64,000 bases of DNA from Megaustenia siamemsis (GCA_032433765.1 JAVIAB010000041.1:80493428-80557427); one strand, 5' to 3'; numbered from the stretch's first letter, positions 29,240 to 41,473 are shown. Notes: generated by a model from the sequence alone, not told the origin. Translations and numbers: made by a program.

Positions 29240-30270
29240 TACTACAGCTAATCTTCTTGTGATCTCTTCCTGACAGTCTCCATTGTTAGTTACTACAGCT
29301 AATCTTCTTGTGATCTCTTCCTGACAGTCTCCATTGTTAGTTACTACAGCTAATCTTCTTGTGATCTCTTCCTGACAGTCTCCATTGTTACTTACTACAG
29401 CTAATCTTCTTGTGATCTCTTCCTGACAGCCTCCATTGTTAGTTACTACAGCTAATCTTCTTGTGATCTCTTCCTGACAGTCTCCATTGTTAGTTACTAC
29501 AGCTAATCTTCTTGTGATCTCTTCCTGACAGTCTCCATTGTTAGTTACTACAGCTAATCTTCTTGTGATCTCTTCCTGACAGTCTCCATTGTTAGTTACT
29601 ACAGCTAATCTTCTTGTGATCTCTTCCTGACAGCCTCCATTGTTAGTTACTACAGCTAATCTTCTTGTGATCTCTTCCTGACAGCCTCCATTGTTAGTTA
29701 CTACAGCTAATCTCCTTGTGATCTCTTCCTGACAGTCTCCATTGTTAGTTACTACAGCTAATCTTCTTGTGATCTCTTCCTGACAGTCTCCATTGTTAGT
29801 TACTACAGCTAATCTTCTTGTGATCTCTTCCTGACAGTCTCCATTGTTAGTTACTACAGCTAATCTTCTTGTGATCTCTTCCTGACAGTCTCCATTGTTA
29901 GTTACTACAGCTAATCTTCTTGTGATCTCTTCCTGACAGTCCCCATTGTTAGTTACTACAGCTAATCTTCTTGTGATCTCTTCCCTGACAGTCTCCATTG
30001 TTAGTTACTACAGCTAATCTTCTTGTGATCTCTTCCTGACAGTCTCCATTGTTAGTTACTACAGCTAATCTTCTTGTGATCTCTTCCTGACAGTCCCCAT
30101 TGTTAGTTACTACAGCTAATCTTCTTGTGATCTCTACCTGACAGTCTCCATTGTTAGTTACTACAGCTAATCTTCTTGTGATCTCTTCCTGACAGCCTCC
30201 ATTGTTAGTTACTGTAGCTAATCTTCTTGTGATCTCTTCCTGACAGTCTCCATTGTTAGTTACTACAGAT
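29240..30270 (-). repeat. 51-bp in-frame repeat born in LINE B ORF2 (copy 1)
   Basis: About 20 head-to-tail copies of a 17-codon unit read VTNNGDCQEEITRRLAV on the minus strand. Variants include GDC/GGC, VSNN and QVEI. The right-hand end runs into single-copy RT sequence (LKTNYGYLGSV), which shows where the repeat arose. One extra base at about 29984 (TTCCCTGAC) breaks the frame. Confidence 0.93.
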
Positions 30271-30754
30271 CCCAGATATCCATAGTTTGTTTTAAGTTCT
30301 TCACTGTTGTTGACTTTTTGTTTTCTCAATGGACATTATCTTAGTTTTCTGCATGTTTACATAGAGGTTTTGCTCTTCACTGTGTTCTTTAACACATTCA
30401 GTTGTCTCTCTTAACCCTTCTGTCCTGTTTGAGAGGAGGCCCGTGTCATCAACGTATCTAAGTTGTAAAGCTAGCTTGCCATTTATTGATGTTGCGGCAA
30501 TTATTGATTGTCTCATGATGTTCTCAGCATAGATGTTGGACAGTCTCATCATGTTCTCAGGGTAGATGTTGAACAGGTATGGAGAGAGGATGCAACCCTG
30601 CCTCACCCATTTTTGTACTTCAAATCAATTTGAAGTTTCGCCCACTATTCTGATCGGTGCTGGCTGTTCGTGATATAATGATTTCATAAGTTGTGTTGGT
30701 GTGTAGGAGAGTCCATATCTTTAGTGATGTTCCACAGTTTCTGATGTTGTACGC

Positions 30755-31510
30755 AGTCAAAGGTCTTGTTGTAATCTATGAAGCATGTATACAGTTCTAT
30801 GTTATATTCCCTACACTTCACAAAGACCTTGTTGTAATCTATGAAGCATGTATACAGTTCTATGTTATATTCCCTACACTTCACAAAGACCTTGCTGTAA
30901 TCTATGAAGTATGTATACGGTTCTATGTTATATTCCCTACACTTCACAAAGACCTTGTTGTAATCTATGAAGCATGTATACAGTTCTATGTTATATTCCC
31001 TACACTTCACAAAGACCTTGCTGTAATCTATGAAGTATGTATACAGTTCTATGTTATATTCCCTACACTTCACAAAGACCTTGTTGTAATCTATGAAGCA
31101 TGTATACAGTTCTGTGTTGTATTCCCTACACTTCACAAAGACCTTGTTGTAATCTATGAAGCATGTATACAGTTCTGTGTTGTATTCCCTACACTTCACA
31201 AAGACCTTGTTGTAATCTATGAAGCATGTATACAGTTCTGTGTTGTATTCCCTACACTTCACAAAGACCGTGATGTAATCTATGAAATGTGTAAGCAGAT
31301 CTATGTTGTATTCCCTACACTTCACAAAGACCGTGATGTAATCTATGAAATGTGTAAGCAGATCTATGTTGTATTCCCTACACTTCACAAAGACCGTGAT
31401 GTAATCTATGAAATGTGTAAGCAGATCTATGTTGTATTCCCTACACTTCACAAAGACCGTGATGTAATCTATTAAGTATGTAAGCAGATCTATGATGTGT
31501 TGCCAACACT
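30755..31510 (-). repeat. 63-bp in-frame repeat containing RT catalytic motif A (copy 1)
   Basis: Twelve minus-strand copies of a 21-codon unit of the form KCREYNIELYTCFIDYNKVFV. Each carries the F-I-D-Y motif A, whose Asp is a catalytic metal ligand in reverse transcriptases. Only the last copy joins the natural continuation (KTFDCVQHQKLW), and only the first joins the natural upstream sequence (NMRNILEKC). Units fall into subtypes IDLLTHFIDYIT, TELYTCFIDYNK and IELYTYFIDYSK. Confidence 0.93.
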
Positions 31511-31913
31511 TCTCAAGGATGTTTCTCATGTTAAAGATATAGTCCCGGTTGCCTCTACTATGTCTGAAACCTGCTTGGACAATATGTAGTTCTTGTTCTA
31601 ACTTTCCTGCTGTCCTATCCATGATAACCCACAAGAGTAGTTTGCTGGCATGGTTTATTAGGACAATAGTTCTGTAGTTGGAACACAGCTTCAGATTTCA
31701 TTCCTTTGGAACCGAGATGTGCACTGATCATTTCCTGGCTTCTGGCCAGTCTGCGTTTTTTCAGATCTTCACACAAAGTGTGTGGTGAGTGAGAAGGAAT
31801 AATATTGAACATAATTCTAATAAGAGAAGTAATTATTTGGGACACAGAAGGAGATATGATAAGTAACTGAACATCTTGTCTGGCGGGAGTACAGGGTAAT
31901 AGAGGTGAAAGCA

Positions 31914-32132
31914 AAGGCTAAAGTAGGCTAACGTAGGCTGAAGTAGGCTAAAGTAGGCTGAAGTAGGCTGAAGTAGGCTAATGTAGGCTGAAGTAGGCTA
32001 ACGTAGGCTGAAGTAGGCTAAAGTAGGCTGAATTAGGCTAAAGTAGGCTGAAGTAGGCTAAAGTAGGCTGAAGTAGGCTGAAGTAGGCTGCAGTGGACTA
32101 AAGTAGGCTGAAGTAGGCTAAAGTAGGCTGAT
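31914..32132. repeat. 10-bp tandem repeat (copy 1)
   Basis: About 22 units of GTAGGCTGAA/GTAGGCTAAA with few changes. It lies at the upstream end of the LINE B relic and is duplicated at 41474-41692. No coding sense is evident. Confidence 0.9.
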
Positions 32133-32149
32133 CAAGTGATCAGGGATGG

Positions 32150-32265
32150 ACAGGTGAACCTATAGCAATGCGCACCATCAAGACAAGTGACAGTAAAATG
32201 GCGCTCCATGGTAGCCAACCTTCGATGTCGAGACAGCACATGATGATGATGATGATGAAACGTTG
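32150..32265 (+). pseudogene. LINE 3'-end remnant (WRSMVANLRC type), copy 1
   Basis: The plus-strand reading TVKWRSMVANLRCRDST-stop is followed at once by a TGATGATGATGATGATGA run. This is the C-terminal signature plus simple tail that I associate with a widespread group of invertebrate non-LTR elements. Only the last ~20 codons survive. It is duplicated at 41710-41825 and related to the piece at 44690-44835. Confidence 0.7.
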
Positions 32266-32279
32266 AAACCACATCGCAA

Positions 32280-33407
32280 TGCAAAATCATTCAGAATTAC
32301 AGCAATTACAGCAGCTAGAATTACAACAATTACATCAGCTAGAATTACAACAATTCCATTAGCTAGAATTACAGCAATTACAGCAGCTAGAATTACAGCA
32401 ATTACAGCAGCTAGAATTACAGCAATTACATCAGATAGAATTACAGCAATTACAGCTGCTAGAATTACATCAGATATAATTACAGCAATTACAGCAGCTA
32501 GAATTACAACAATTACATCAGCTAGAATTGCAGCAATTACATCAGCTAGAATTACAGCAATTACATCAGCTAGAATTATAGCAATTACATCAGCTAGAAT
32601 TACATCAATTACAGCAGCTAGAATTGCAGCAATTACATCAGATAGAATTGCGGCAATTACATCAGATAGAATTGTAGCAATTACATCAGATAGAATTGCA
32701 GCAATTACATCAGATAGAATTGCAGCAATTACATCAGATAGAATTGCAGCAATTACATCAGATAGAAGTGCAGAAATTACATCAGCTAGAGTTATAGCAA
32801 TTACATCAGCTAGAATTGCAGCAATACATCAGATAGAATTGCAGCAATACATCAGATAGAATTTCAGCAATTGCAGCAGCCAGAATTATAGCAATTACAT
32901 CAGCTAGAATTGCAGCAATACATCAGATAGAATTGCAGCAATTACAGCAGCTAGAATTATAGCAATTACATCAGATAGAATTATAGCAATTACAGCAGCT
33001 AGAATTACAGCAATTACAGCATCTAGAATTACAGCAATTACATCAGCTAGAATTGCAGCAATACATCAGATAAAATTGCAGCAATTACAGCAGCTAGAAT
33101 TGCAGCAATAACATCAGCTAGAATTACAGCAAAACTACAATTACAGCAATTACATCGGGGAGAAATTGTGACAAAACTAGAATTACAGCAATTATATCAG
33201 CTTGAATTGCAACAAAACTAGAATTACAGCAATCATATCAGCTAAAATTGCAACAAAACTAGAATTACAGCAATTATATCAGCTAGAATTGCAACAAAAC
33301 TAGAATTACAGCAATTATATCAGCTAGAATTGCAACAAAACTAGAATTACAGCAATTATATCAGCTAGAATTGCAACAAAACTAGAATTACAGCAATTAT
33401 CAGCTAG
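32280..33407. repeat. 24-bp repeat grading into 41-bp repeat (copy 1)
   Basis: The 24-bp unit is recognisable by CAGCTAGAATTACAGCAATT. From about 33160 units lengthen to about 41 bp by adding GCAACAAAAC. The 24-bp phase gives a 198-codon plus-strand ORF of Ile/Thr/Ala/Arg repeats, which I regard as non-coding. The duplicate at 41840-43000 lacks one unit here (24 bases). Confidence 0.92.
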
Positions 33408-36095
33408 AATTGCAACAGATATAAGGCTGATATGTGACTTGTAATGGGAACAGGCAGCAGATATAAGGCTGATATGTGACTTGTAATGGGAACAGACAAC
33501 AGATATAAGGCTGATATGTGACTTGTAATGGGAAAAGACAACAGATATAAGGCTGATATGTGACTTGTAATGGGAACAGGCAGCAGATATAAGGCTGATA
33601 TGTGACTTGTAATGGGAACAGACAACAGATATAAGGCTGATATGTGACTTGTAATGGGAACAGACAACAGATATAAGGCTGATATGTGACTTGTAATGGG
33701 AACAGACAGCAGATATAACGCTGATATGTGACTTGTAATGGGAAAAGACAACAGATATAAGGCTGATATGTGACTTGTAATGGGAAAAGACAACAGATAT
33801 AAGGCTGATATGTGACTTGTAATGGGAAAAGACAACAGATATAAGGCTGATATGTGACTTGTAATGGGAACAGACAGCAGATATAAGGCTGATATGTGAC
33901 TTGTAATGGGAACAGACAACAGATATAAGGCTGATATGTGACTTGTAATGGGAACAGACAACAGATATAAGGCTGATATGTGACTTGTAATGGGAACAGA
34001 CAGCAGATATAACGCTGATATGTGACTTGTAATGGGAACAGACAGCAGATATAAGGCTGATATGTGACTTGTAATGGGAACAGACAACAGATATAAGGCT
34101 GGTATGTGACTTGTATTGGGAACATACGGTAAATATAAGGCTGATATTTGACTTGTATTGGGAACAGGCAGAAGATATAAGGCTGATATTTGACTTGTAA
34201 TGGGAACAGACAGCAGATATAAGGCTGATATGTGACTTGTATTGGGAACAGACGGTAAATATAAGGCTGATATTTGACTTGTATTGGGAACAGGCAGGAG
34301 ATATAAGGCTGATATGTGACTTGTAATGGGAACAGACAACAGATATAACGCTGATATGTGAATTGTATTGGGAACAGACAACAGATATAACGCTGATATG
34401 TGACTTGTTTTGGGAACAGACAGCACATATAAGGCTGATATGTGACTTGTATTGGGAACAGACAACAGATATAACGCTGATATGTGACTTGTTTTGGGAA
34501 CAGACAGCACATATAAGGCTGATATGTGACTTGTATTGGGAACAGACAACAGATATAAGGCTGATATGTGACTTGTAATGGGAACAGACAACAGATATAA
34601 CGCTGATATGTGAATTGTATTGGGAACAGACAACAGATATAACGCTGATATGTGACTTGTAATGGGAACAGACAGCACATATAAGGCTGATATGTGACTT
34701 GTATTGGGAACAGACGACAGATATAACGCTGATATGTGAATTGTATTGGGAACAGACAACAGATATAACGCTGATATGTGACTTGTAATGGTAACAGACA
34801 ACAGATATAACGCTGATATGTGACTTGTAATGGGAACAGACAACAGATATAACGCTGATATGTGACTTGTAATGGGAACAGACAGCAGATATAAGGCTGA
34901 TATGTGACTTGTATTGGGAACAGACAACAGATATAACGCTGATATGTACACTTGTAATGAGAACAGACAGCAGATATAAGGCTGATATGTGACTTGTAAT
35001 GGGAACAGACAGCAGATATAAGGCTGATATGTGACTTGTAATGGGAACAGACAGCAGATATAAGGCTGATATGTGAGTTGTAATGGGAACAGACAACATA
35101 TATAACGCTGATATGTGACTTGTAATGGGAACAGACAGCAGATATAAGGCTGATATGTGACTTGTATTGGGAACAGACAACAGATATAACGCTGATATGT
35201 GACTTGTAATGGGAACAGACAGCAGGTATAAGGCTGATATGTGACTTGTAATGAGAACAGACAGCAGATATAAGGCTGATATGTGACTTGTAATGGGAAC
35301 AGACAGCAGATATAAGGCTAATATGTGACTTGTAATGGGAACAGACAGCAAATATAAGGCTGATATGTGACTTGTAATGAGAACAGACAGCAGATATAAG
35401 GCTGATATGTGACTTGTAATGAGAACAGACAGCAGATATAATGCTGATATGTGACTTGTAATGGGAACAGACAGCAGATAAAAGGCTGATATGAGACTTG
35501 TAATGAGAACAGACAGCAGATATAAGGCTGATATGTGACTTGTAATGGGAACAGACAGCAGATATAAGGCTGATATGTGACTTGTAATGGGAACAGACAA
35601 CAGATATAACGCTGATATGTGACTTGTAATGGGAACAGACAGCAGATATAAGGCTGATATGTGACTTGTATTGGGAACAGACAACAGATATAACGCTGAT
35701 ATGTCACTTGTAATGGGAACAGACAGCAGATATAAGGCTGATATGTGACTTGTAATGGGAACAGACAGCAGATATAAGGCTGATATGTGACTTGTAATGG
35801 GAATAGATAGCAGATATAAGGCTGATATGTGACTTGTAATGGGAACAGACAGCAGATATAAGGCTGATATGTGACTTGTAATGGGAACAGATAGCAGATA
35901 TAAGGCTGATATGTGACTTGTAATGGGAACAGACAGCAGATATAAGGCTGATATGTGACTAGTAATGGGAACAGACAGCAGATATAAGGCTGATATGTGA
36001 CTTGTAATGAGAACAGACAGCAGATATAAGGCTGATATGTGACTTGTAATGGGAACAGACAGCAGATATAAGGCTGATATGTGACTTGTATTGAG
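33408..36095. repeat. 42-bp minisatellite, block II (about 64 units)
   Basis: Same unit as block I. Common variants are AACGCTG for AAGGCTG, GACAAC for GACAGC, and GTATTGGG for GTAATGGG. Three overlapping minus-strand ORFs of 930, 515 and 426 codons run through it in different frames, because the unit lacks stops and is 14 codons long. The left edge is a sharp junction inside a copy of the 41-bp repeat (GAATTGCAACA then GATATAAGG). Confidence 0.95.
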
Positions 36096-36104
36096 AAAAG
36101 ACAG

Positions 36105-36726
36105 CAGACTCGACACCTAGAGTGACAAAAGTCAGGCAGGGATGAATTCTGTCTCCAGGTTTGTTTATTCTAAAGAATGAGAACGTTGTTAAGGACAACA
36201 TGAAATGCCAGGTCTAAATATCAATGGACAACTTAAGATGCATCGACGAATTACAACAACAAGTTTCAAGGGACAAGTGGGAAATATGGACTGTAGATGA
36301 AGACGTCTAGAACAATGATAACCAACAGAGAACACAAACAATATGGACTGTAGATGAAGACGTCTAGAACAATGGTAACCAACAGAGAACACAAACAATA
36401 TGGACTGTAGATGAAGACGTCTAGAACAATGATAACCAACAGAGAAAACAAACACAGAGATAACGCACAAAATCAACAAGAAGATATCGAGGTAGAGAGA
36501 TAAAACACAGAAGAGTTCAAATACATAGCTATAAACTATGGCGAGTGATAGAAAATTTAAGACAGAAATTAGCAATAGACTAGGAACGTTCAAGAAAAAC
36601 AGCAATTTTAACATGGAAAATATACTCACATCAAGAAAAAATAACACCAGAATTAAAACTGAAACTAATAAAGTGCTACATACACTTAACATTCCTGTAT
36701 GATGGAGAAACATGGACACTTGGTAC
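36105..36726 (+). pseudogene. LINE reverse transcriptase relic (family D), plus strand
   Basis: Heavily decayed plus-strand ORF2 remnant. It shows VRQG-stop-ILSPGLF (the RQGC box with Cys to stop), then ENVVKDNM, a degraded ELQQQVSRDKWE stretch, the MVTNREHKQ segment repeated three times, EEFKYIAIN, FKTEISNRLGTFKK, MENILTSRK and LYDGETWTL. The frame changes at least three times (near 36525, 36635 and in the 57-bp repeats). It ends where the 61-bp array begins, so two LINE relics converge 3' to 3' on that array. Confidence 0.75.
36283..36453 (+). repeat. 57-bp repeat inside LINE D, 3 copies
   Basis: Units start at 36283, 36340 and 36397. Nineteen codons each; the best frame reads MVTNREHKQYGL then a stop. 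It corresponds to the 'GL.V...KTK.MV' segment just after the RT YADD box. Confidence 0.85.
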
Positions 36727-38322
36727 CATATCTCCCACGGAACATTACATTCGCCACAGCCCGTCTGAAAGAATCTCTGTCTCTAGCCAGATCTCCCACA
36801 GAACGTTACATTCACCACAGCCCGTCTGAAAGAATCCCTGTCTCTAGCCAGATCTCCCACAGAACGTTACATTCACCACAGCCCGTCTGAAAGAATCTCT
36901 GTCTCTAGCCAGATCTCCCACAGAACGTTACATTCACCACAGCCCGTCTGAAAGAATCTCTGTCTCTAGCCAGATCTCCCACAGAACGTTATATTCACCA
37001 CAGCCCGTCTGAAAGAATCTCTGTCTCTAGCCAGATCTCCCACAGAACGTTACATTCACCACAGCCCGTCTGAAAGAATCTCTGTCTCTAGCCAGATCTC
37101 CCACAGCACGTTACATTCACCACAGCGTGTCTGAAAGAATCTCTGTCTCTAGGCAGATCTCCCACAGAACGTTATATTCACCACAGCCCGTCTGAAAGAA
37201 TCTCTGTCTCTAGCCAGATCTCCCACAGAACGTTATATTCACCACAGCCCGTCTGAAAGAATCTCTGTCTCTAGCCAGATCTCCCACAGCACGTTACATT
37301 CACCACAGAGTGTCTGAAAGAATCTCTGTCTCTAGGCAGATCTCCCACAGAACGTTACATTCACCACAGCGTGTCTGAAAGAATCTCTGTCTCTAGCCAG
37401 ATCTCCCACAGAACGTTACATTCACCACAGCTTGTCAGAAAGAATCTCTGTCTCTAGCCAGATCTCCCACAGAACGTTACATTCACCACAGCGTGTCTGA
37501 AAGAATCTCTGTCTCTAGCCAGATCTCCCACAGAACGTTACATTCACCACAGCCCGTCTGAAAGAATCTTTGTCTCTAGCCAGATCTCCCACAGAACGTT
37601 ACATTCACCACAGCCCGTCTGAAAGAATCTCTGTCTCTAGCCAGATCTCCCACAGAACGTTACATTCACCACAGCCCGTCTGAAAGAATCTCTGTCTCTA
37701 GCCAGATCTCCCACAGAACGTTACATTCACCACAGCCCGTCTGAAAGAATCTCTGTCTCTAGCCAGATCTCCCACAGAACGTTACATTCACCACAGCCCG
37801 TCTGAAAGAATCTCTGTCTCTAGCCAGATCTCCCACAGAACGTTACATTCACCACAGCCCGTCTGAAAGAATCTCTGTCTCTAGCCAGATCTCCCACAGA
37901 ACGTTACATTCACCACAGCTTGTCTGAAAGAATCTCTGTCTCTAGCCAGATCTCCCACAGAACGTTACATTCACCACAGCGTGTCTGAAAGAATCTCTGT
38001 CTCTAGCCAGATCTCCCACAGAACGTTACATTCACCACAGCCCGTCTGAAAGAATCTCTGTCTTTAGGCAGATCTCCCACAGAACGTTACATTCACCACA
38101 GCCCGTCTGAAAGAATCTCTGTCTCTAGTCAGATCTCCCACAGAACGTTACATTCACCACAGCCCGTCTGAAAGAATCTCTGTCTTTAGGCAGATCTCCC
38201 ACAGAACGTTACATTCACCCCAGCCCGTGTGAAAGAATCTCTGTCTCTAGCCAGATCTCCCACAGAACGTTACATTCACCACAGCCCGTGTGAAAGAATT
38301 TCTGTCTCTAGCCAGATCTCCC
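36727..38322 (-). repeat. 61-bp repeat derived from a LINE C-terminus, about 26 units
   Basis: On the minus strand a unit reads LARDRDSFRRAVVNVTFCGR, the kind of terminal segment found at the end of LINE ORF2 proteins. The array directly continues the LINE B copy 2 C-terminus (GRPRRMWFQVIK then MTTEKVGDLARDRN at about 38300). A period of 61 is not a multiple of 3, so frame is lost in each unit, which fits growth at or past the protein end. Confidence 0.88.
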
Positions 38323-38756
38323 ACTTTTTCTGTTGTCATGTTCAAGGTCTCCTTGATGACCTGAAACCACATTCTTCTTGGTCTGCCCCTGATGCATCAC
38401 CCAGGAACCATGCCTTCCATTATTTTTCTTTCCAGTCAGCTGTGTCTCTTGATGTGGTCATAATATTTTAATTTCCTCTGTAGAATGGTGTTTATAAGCC
38501 AGTTCTTTCTTAATGATTACATCTTTTAATATGTTTTCATTGCTCATTTTCATTATCCAAGGTATCTTAAGGATTTTTATATTGCCTTTTGTTTCGAATG
38601 AGTTGAATTTCTTTCTTGCTGTTCGTGAGATTGTCCATGATTCACAACCATATGTTGCTATCGGGAAGTTACATTTCCTCGTTAATTGTAATGTTACTGC
38701 CATGCTGGTATTGTACCACATGTTCTTCATAACGTTTAGTGTTTGTGTTGCTATAG

Positions 38757-39828
38757 CTAATCTTCTTGTGATCTCTTCCTGACAGTCTCCATTGTTAGTT
38801 ACTACAGCTAATCTTCTTGTGATCTCTTCCTGACAGTCTCCATTGTTAGTTACTACAGCTAATCTTCTTGTGATCTCTTCCTGACAGTCTCCATTGTTAG
38901 TTACTACAGCTAATCTTCTTGTGATCTCTTCCTGACAGTCTCCATTGTTACTTACTACAGCTAATCTTCTTGTGATCTCTTCCTGACAGCCTCCATTGTT
39001 AGTTACTACAGCTAATCTTCTTGTGATCTCTTCCTGACAGTCTCCATTGTTAGTTACTACAGCTAATCTTCTTGTGATCTCTTCCTGACAGTCTCCATTG
39101 TTAGTTACTACAGCTAATCTTCTTGTGATCTCTTCCTGACAGTCTCCATTGTTAGTTACTACAGCTAATCTTCTTGTGATCTCTTCCTGACAGCCTCCAT
39201 TGTTAGTTACTACAGCTAATCTTCTTGTGATCTCTTCCTGACAGCCTCCATTGTTAGTTACTACAGCTAATCTCCTTGTGATCTCTTCCTGACAGTCTCC
39301 ATTGTTAGTTACTACAGCTAATCTTCTTGTGATCTCTTCCTGACAGTCTCCATTGTTAGTTACTACAGCTAATCTTCTTGTGATCTCTTCCTGACAGTCT
39401 CCATTGTTAGTTACTACAGCTAATCTTCTTGTGATCTCTTCCTGACAGTCTCCATTGTTAGTTACTACAGCTAATCTTCTTGTGATCTCTTCCTGACAGT
39501 CCCCATTGTTAGTTACTACAGCTAATCTTCTTGTGATCTCTTCCCTGACAGTCTCCATTGTTAGTTACTACAGCTAATCTTCTTGTGATCTCTTCCTGAC
39601 AGTCTCCATTGTTAGTTACTACAGCTAATCTTCTTGTGATCTCTTCCTGACAGTCCCCATTGTTAGTTACTACAGCTAATCTTCTTGTGATCTCTACCTG
39701 ACAGTCTCCATTGTTAGTTACTACAGCTAATCTTCTTGTGATCTCTTCCTGACAGCCTCCATTGTTAGTTACTGTAGCTAATCTTCTTGTGATCTCTTCC
39801 TGACAGTCTCCATTGTTAGTTACTACAG
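38757..39828 (-). repeat. 51-bp in-frame repeat in LINE B ORF2 (copy 2), about 21 units
   Basis: Same unit as in copy 1, with one additional unit at the 3' side. Both flanks are single-copy RT sequence here (LKTNYGYLGS before, RLAIATQTLN after). The array is therefore clearly an internal expansion of one 17-codon stretch of the element. Confidence 0.93.
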
Positions 39829-40314
39829 ATCCCAGATATCCATAGTTTGTTTTAAGTTCTTCACTGTTGTTGACTTTTTGTTTTCTCAATGGACATTATC
39901 TTAGTTTTCTGCATGTTTACATAGAGGTTTTGCTCTTCACTGTGTTCTTTAACACATTCAGTTGTCTCTCTTAACCCTTCTGTCCTGTTTGAGAGGAGGC
40001 CCGTGTCATCAACGTATCTAAGTTGTAAAGCTAGCTTGCCATTTATTGATGTTGCGGCAATTATTGATTGTCTCATGATGTTCTCAGCATAGATGTTGGA
40101 CAGTCTCATCATGTTCTCAGGGTAGATGTTGAACAGGTATGGAGAGAGGATGCAACCCTGCCTCACCCATTTTTGTACTTCAAATCAATTTGAAGTTTCG
40201 CCCACTATTCTGATCGGTGCTGGCTGTTCGTGATATAATGATTTCATAAGTTGTGTTGGTGTGTAGGAGAGTCCATATCTTTAGTGATGTTCCACAGTTT
40301 CTGATGTTGTACGC

Positions 40315-41070
40315 AGTCAAAGGTCTTGTTGTAATCTATGAAGCATGTATACAGTTCTATGTTATATTCCCTACACTTCACAAAGACCTTGTTGTAATCT
40401 ATGAAGCATGTATACAGTTCTATGTTATATTCCCTACACTTCACAAAGACCTTGCTGTAATCTATGAAGTATGTATACGGTTCTATGTTATATTCCCTAC
40501 ACTTCACAAAGACCTTGTTGTAATCTATGAAGCATGTATACAGTTCTATGTTATATTCCCTACACTTCACAAAGACCTTGCTGTAATCTATGAAGTATGT
40601 ATACAGTTCTATGTTATATTCCCTACACTTCACAAAGACCTTGTTGTAATCTATGAAGCATGTATACAGTTCTGTGTTGTATTCCCTACACTTCACAAAG
40701 ACCTTGTTGTAATCTATGAAGCATGTATACAGTTCTGTGTTGTATTCCCTACACTTCACAAAGACCTTGTTGTAATCTATGAAGCATGTATACAGTTCTG
40801 TGTTGTATTCCCTACACTTCACAAAGACCGTGATGTAATCTATGAAATGTGTAAGCAGATCTATGTTGTATTCCCTACACTTCACAAAGACCGTGATGTA
40901 ATCTATGAAATGTGTAAGCAGATCTATGTTGTATTCCCTACACTTCACAAAGACCGTGATGTAATCTATGAAATGTGTAAGCAGATCTATGTTGTATTCC
41001 CTACACTTCACAAAGACCGTGATGTAATCTATTAAGTATGTAAGCAGATCTATGATGTGTTGCCAACACT
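40315..41070 (-). repeat. 63-bp in-frame repeat with RT motif A (copy 2), 12 units
   Basis: Identical in order and subtype to copy 1 at an offset of 9560. An antisense 260-codon ORF on the plus strand is a shadow of the same repeat. Confidence 0.93.
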
Positions 41071-41473
41071 TCTCAAGGATGTTTCTCATGTTAAAGATAT
41101 AGTCCCGGTTGCCTCTACTATGTCTGAAACCTGCTTGGACAATATGTAGTTCTTGTTCTAACTTTCCTGCTGTCCTATCCATGATAACCCACAAGAGTAG
41201 TTTGCTGGCATGGTTTATTAGGACAATAGTTCTGTAGTTGGAACACAGCTTCAGATTTCATTCCTTTGGAACCGAGATGTGCACTGATCATTTCCTGGCT
41301 TCTGGCCAGTCTGCGTTTTTTCAGATCTTCACACAAAGTGTGTGGTGAGTGAGAAGGAATAATATTGAACATAATTCTAATAAGAGAAGTAATTATTTGG
41401 GACACAGAAGGAGATATGATAAGTAACTGAACATCTTGTCTGGCGGGAGTACAGGGTAATAGAGGTGAAAGCA

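Larger units (their letters stand above)
29240..31914 (-). pseudogene. LINE reverse transcriptase (family B), copy 1, with expanded internal segments
   Basis: Read on the minus strand, this holds an RT N-terminal part (SPSVSQIITSLI, then QLQNY shifting frame into a TLVGYHG/LLLWVIMDRT overlap). Next come QAGFRHSRGNRDYIF, motif A repeated 12 times, MRQGCILSPYLFNIY, the catalytic box RYVDDTGLLS (YVDD), MQKTKIMSIEK and YGYLGSVVTNNGDC. That last segment is repeated about 20 times. Several frame breaks (near 31620, 30640-30680 and 29990) make it a relic. Its 3' end is missing: at about 29235 it joins the 42-bp satellite, where copy 2 continues into the RT C-terminus. No endonuclease domain is visible upstream. 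It is non-functional by inspection. Confidence 0.85.
29240..33407. repeat. Segmental duplication, copy 1 (about 4.2 kb)
   Basis: It matches 38800-42943 at a constant offset of 9560, dropping to 9536 after a one-unit (24-bp) loss. I saw almost no substitutions (for example ACGTAGG at 32011 versus ATGTAGG at 41571). This copy is bounded on both sides by 42-bp satellite, whereas copy 2 is bounded by single-copy LINE and intron sequence. Copy 2 is therefore probably the parent. Confidence 0.88.

Noticed and set aside
30693..31475. 260-codon plus-strand ORF (and its duplicate at 40253-41035)
   Set aside because: Antisense shadow of the 63-bp RT motif A repeat.
32263..32859. 198-codon ITAITAAR-type ORF (and duplicate at 41823-42395)
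   Set aside because: Direct consequence of a 24-bp repeat without stops.
33324..36116. 930-, 515- and 426-codon minus-strand ORFs as a repeat protein
   Set aside because: Three overlapping frames of one strand are all open because the 42-bp unit has no stops. No signal peptide, domain or splice context supports any of them.
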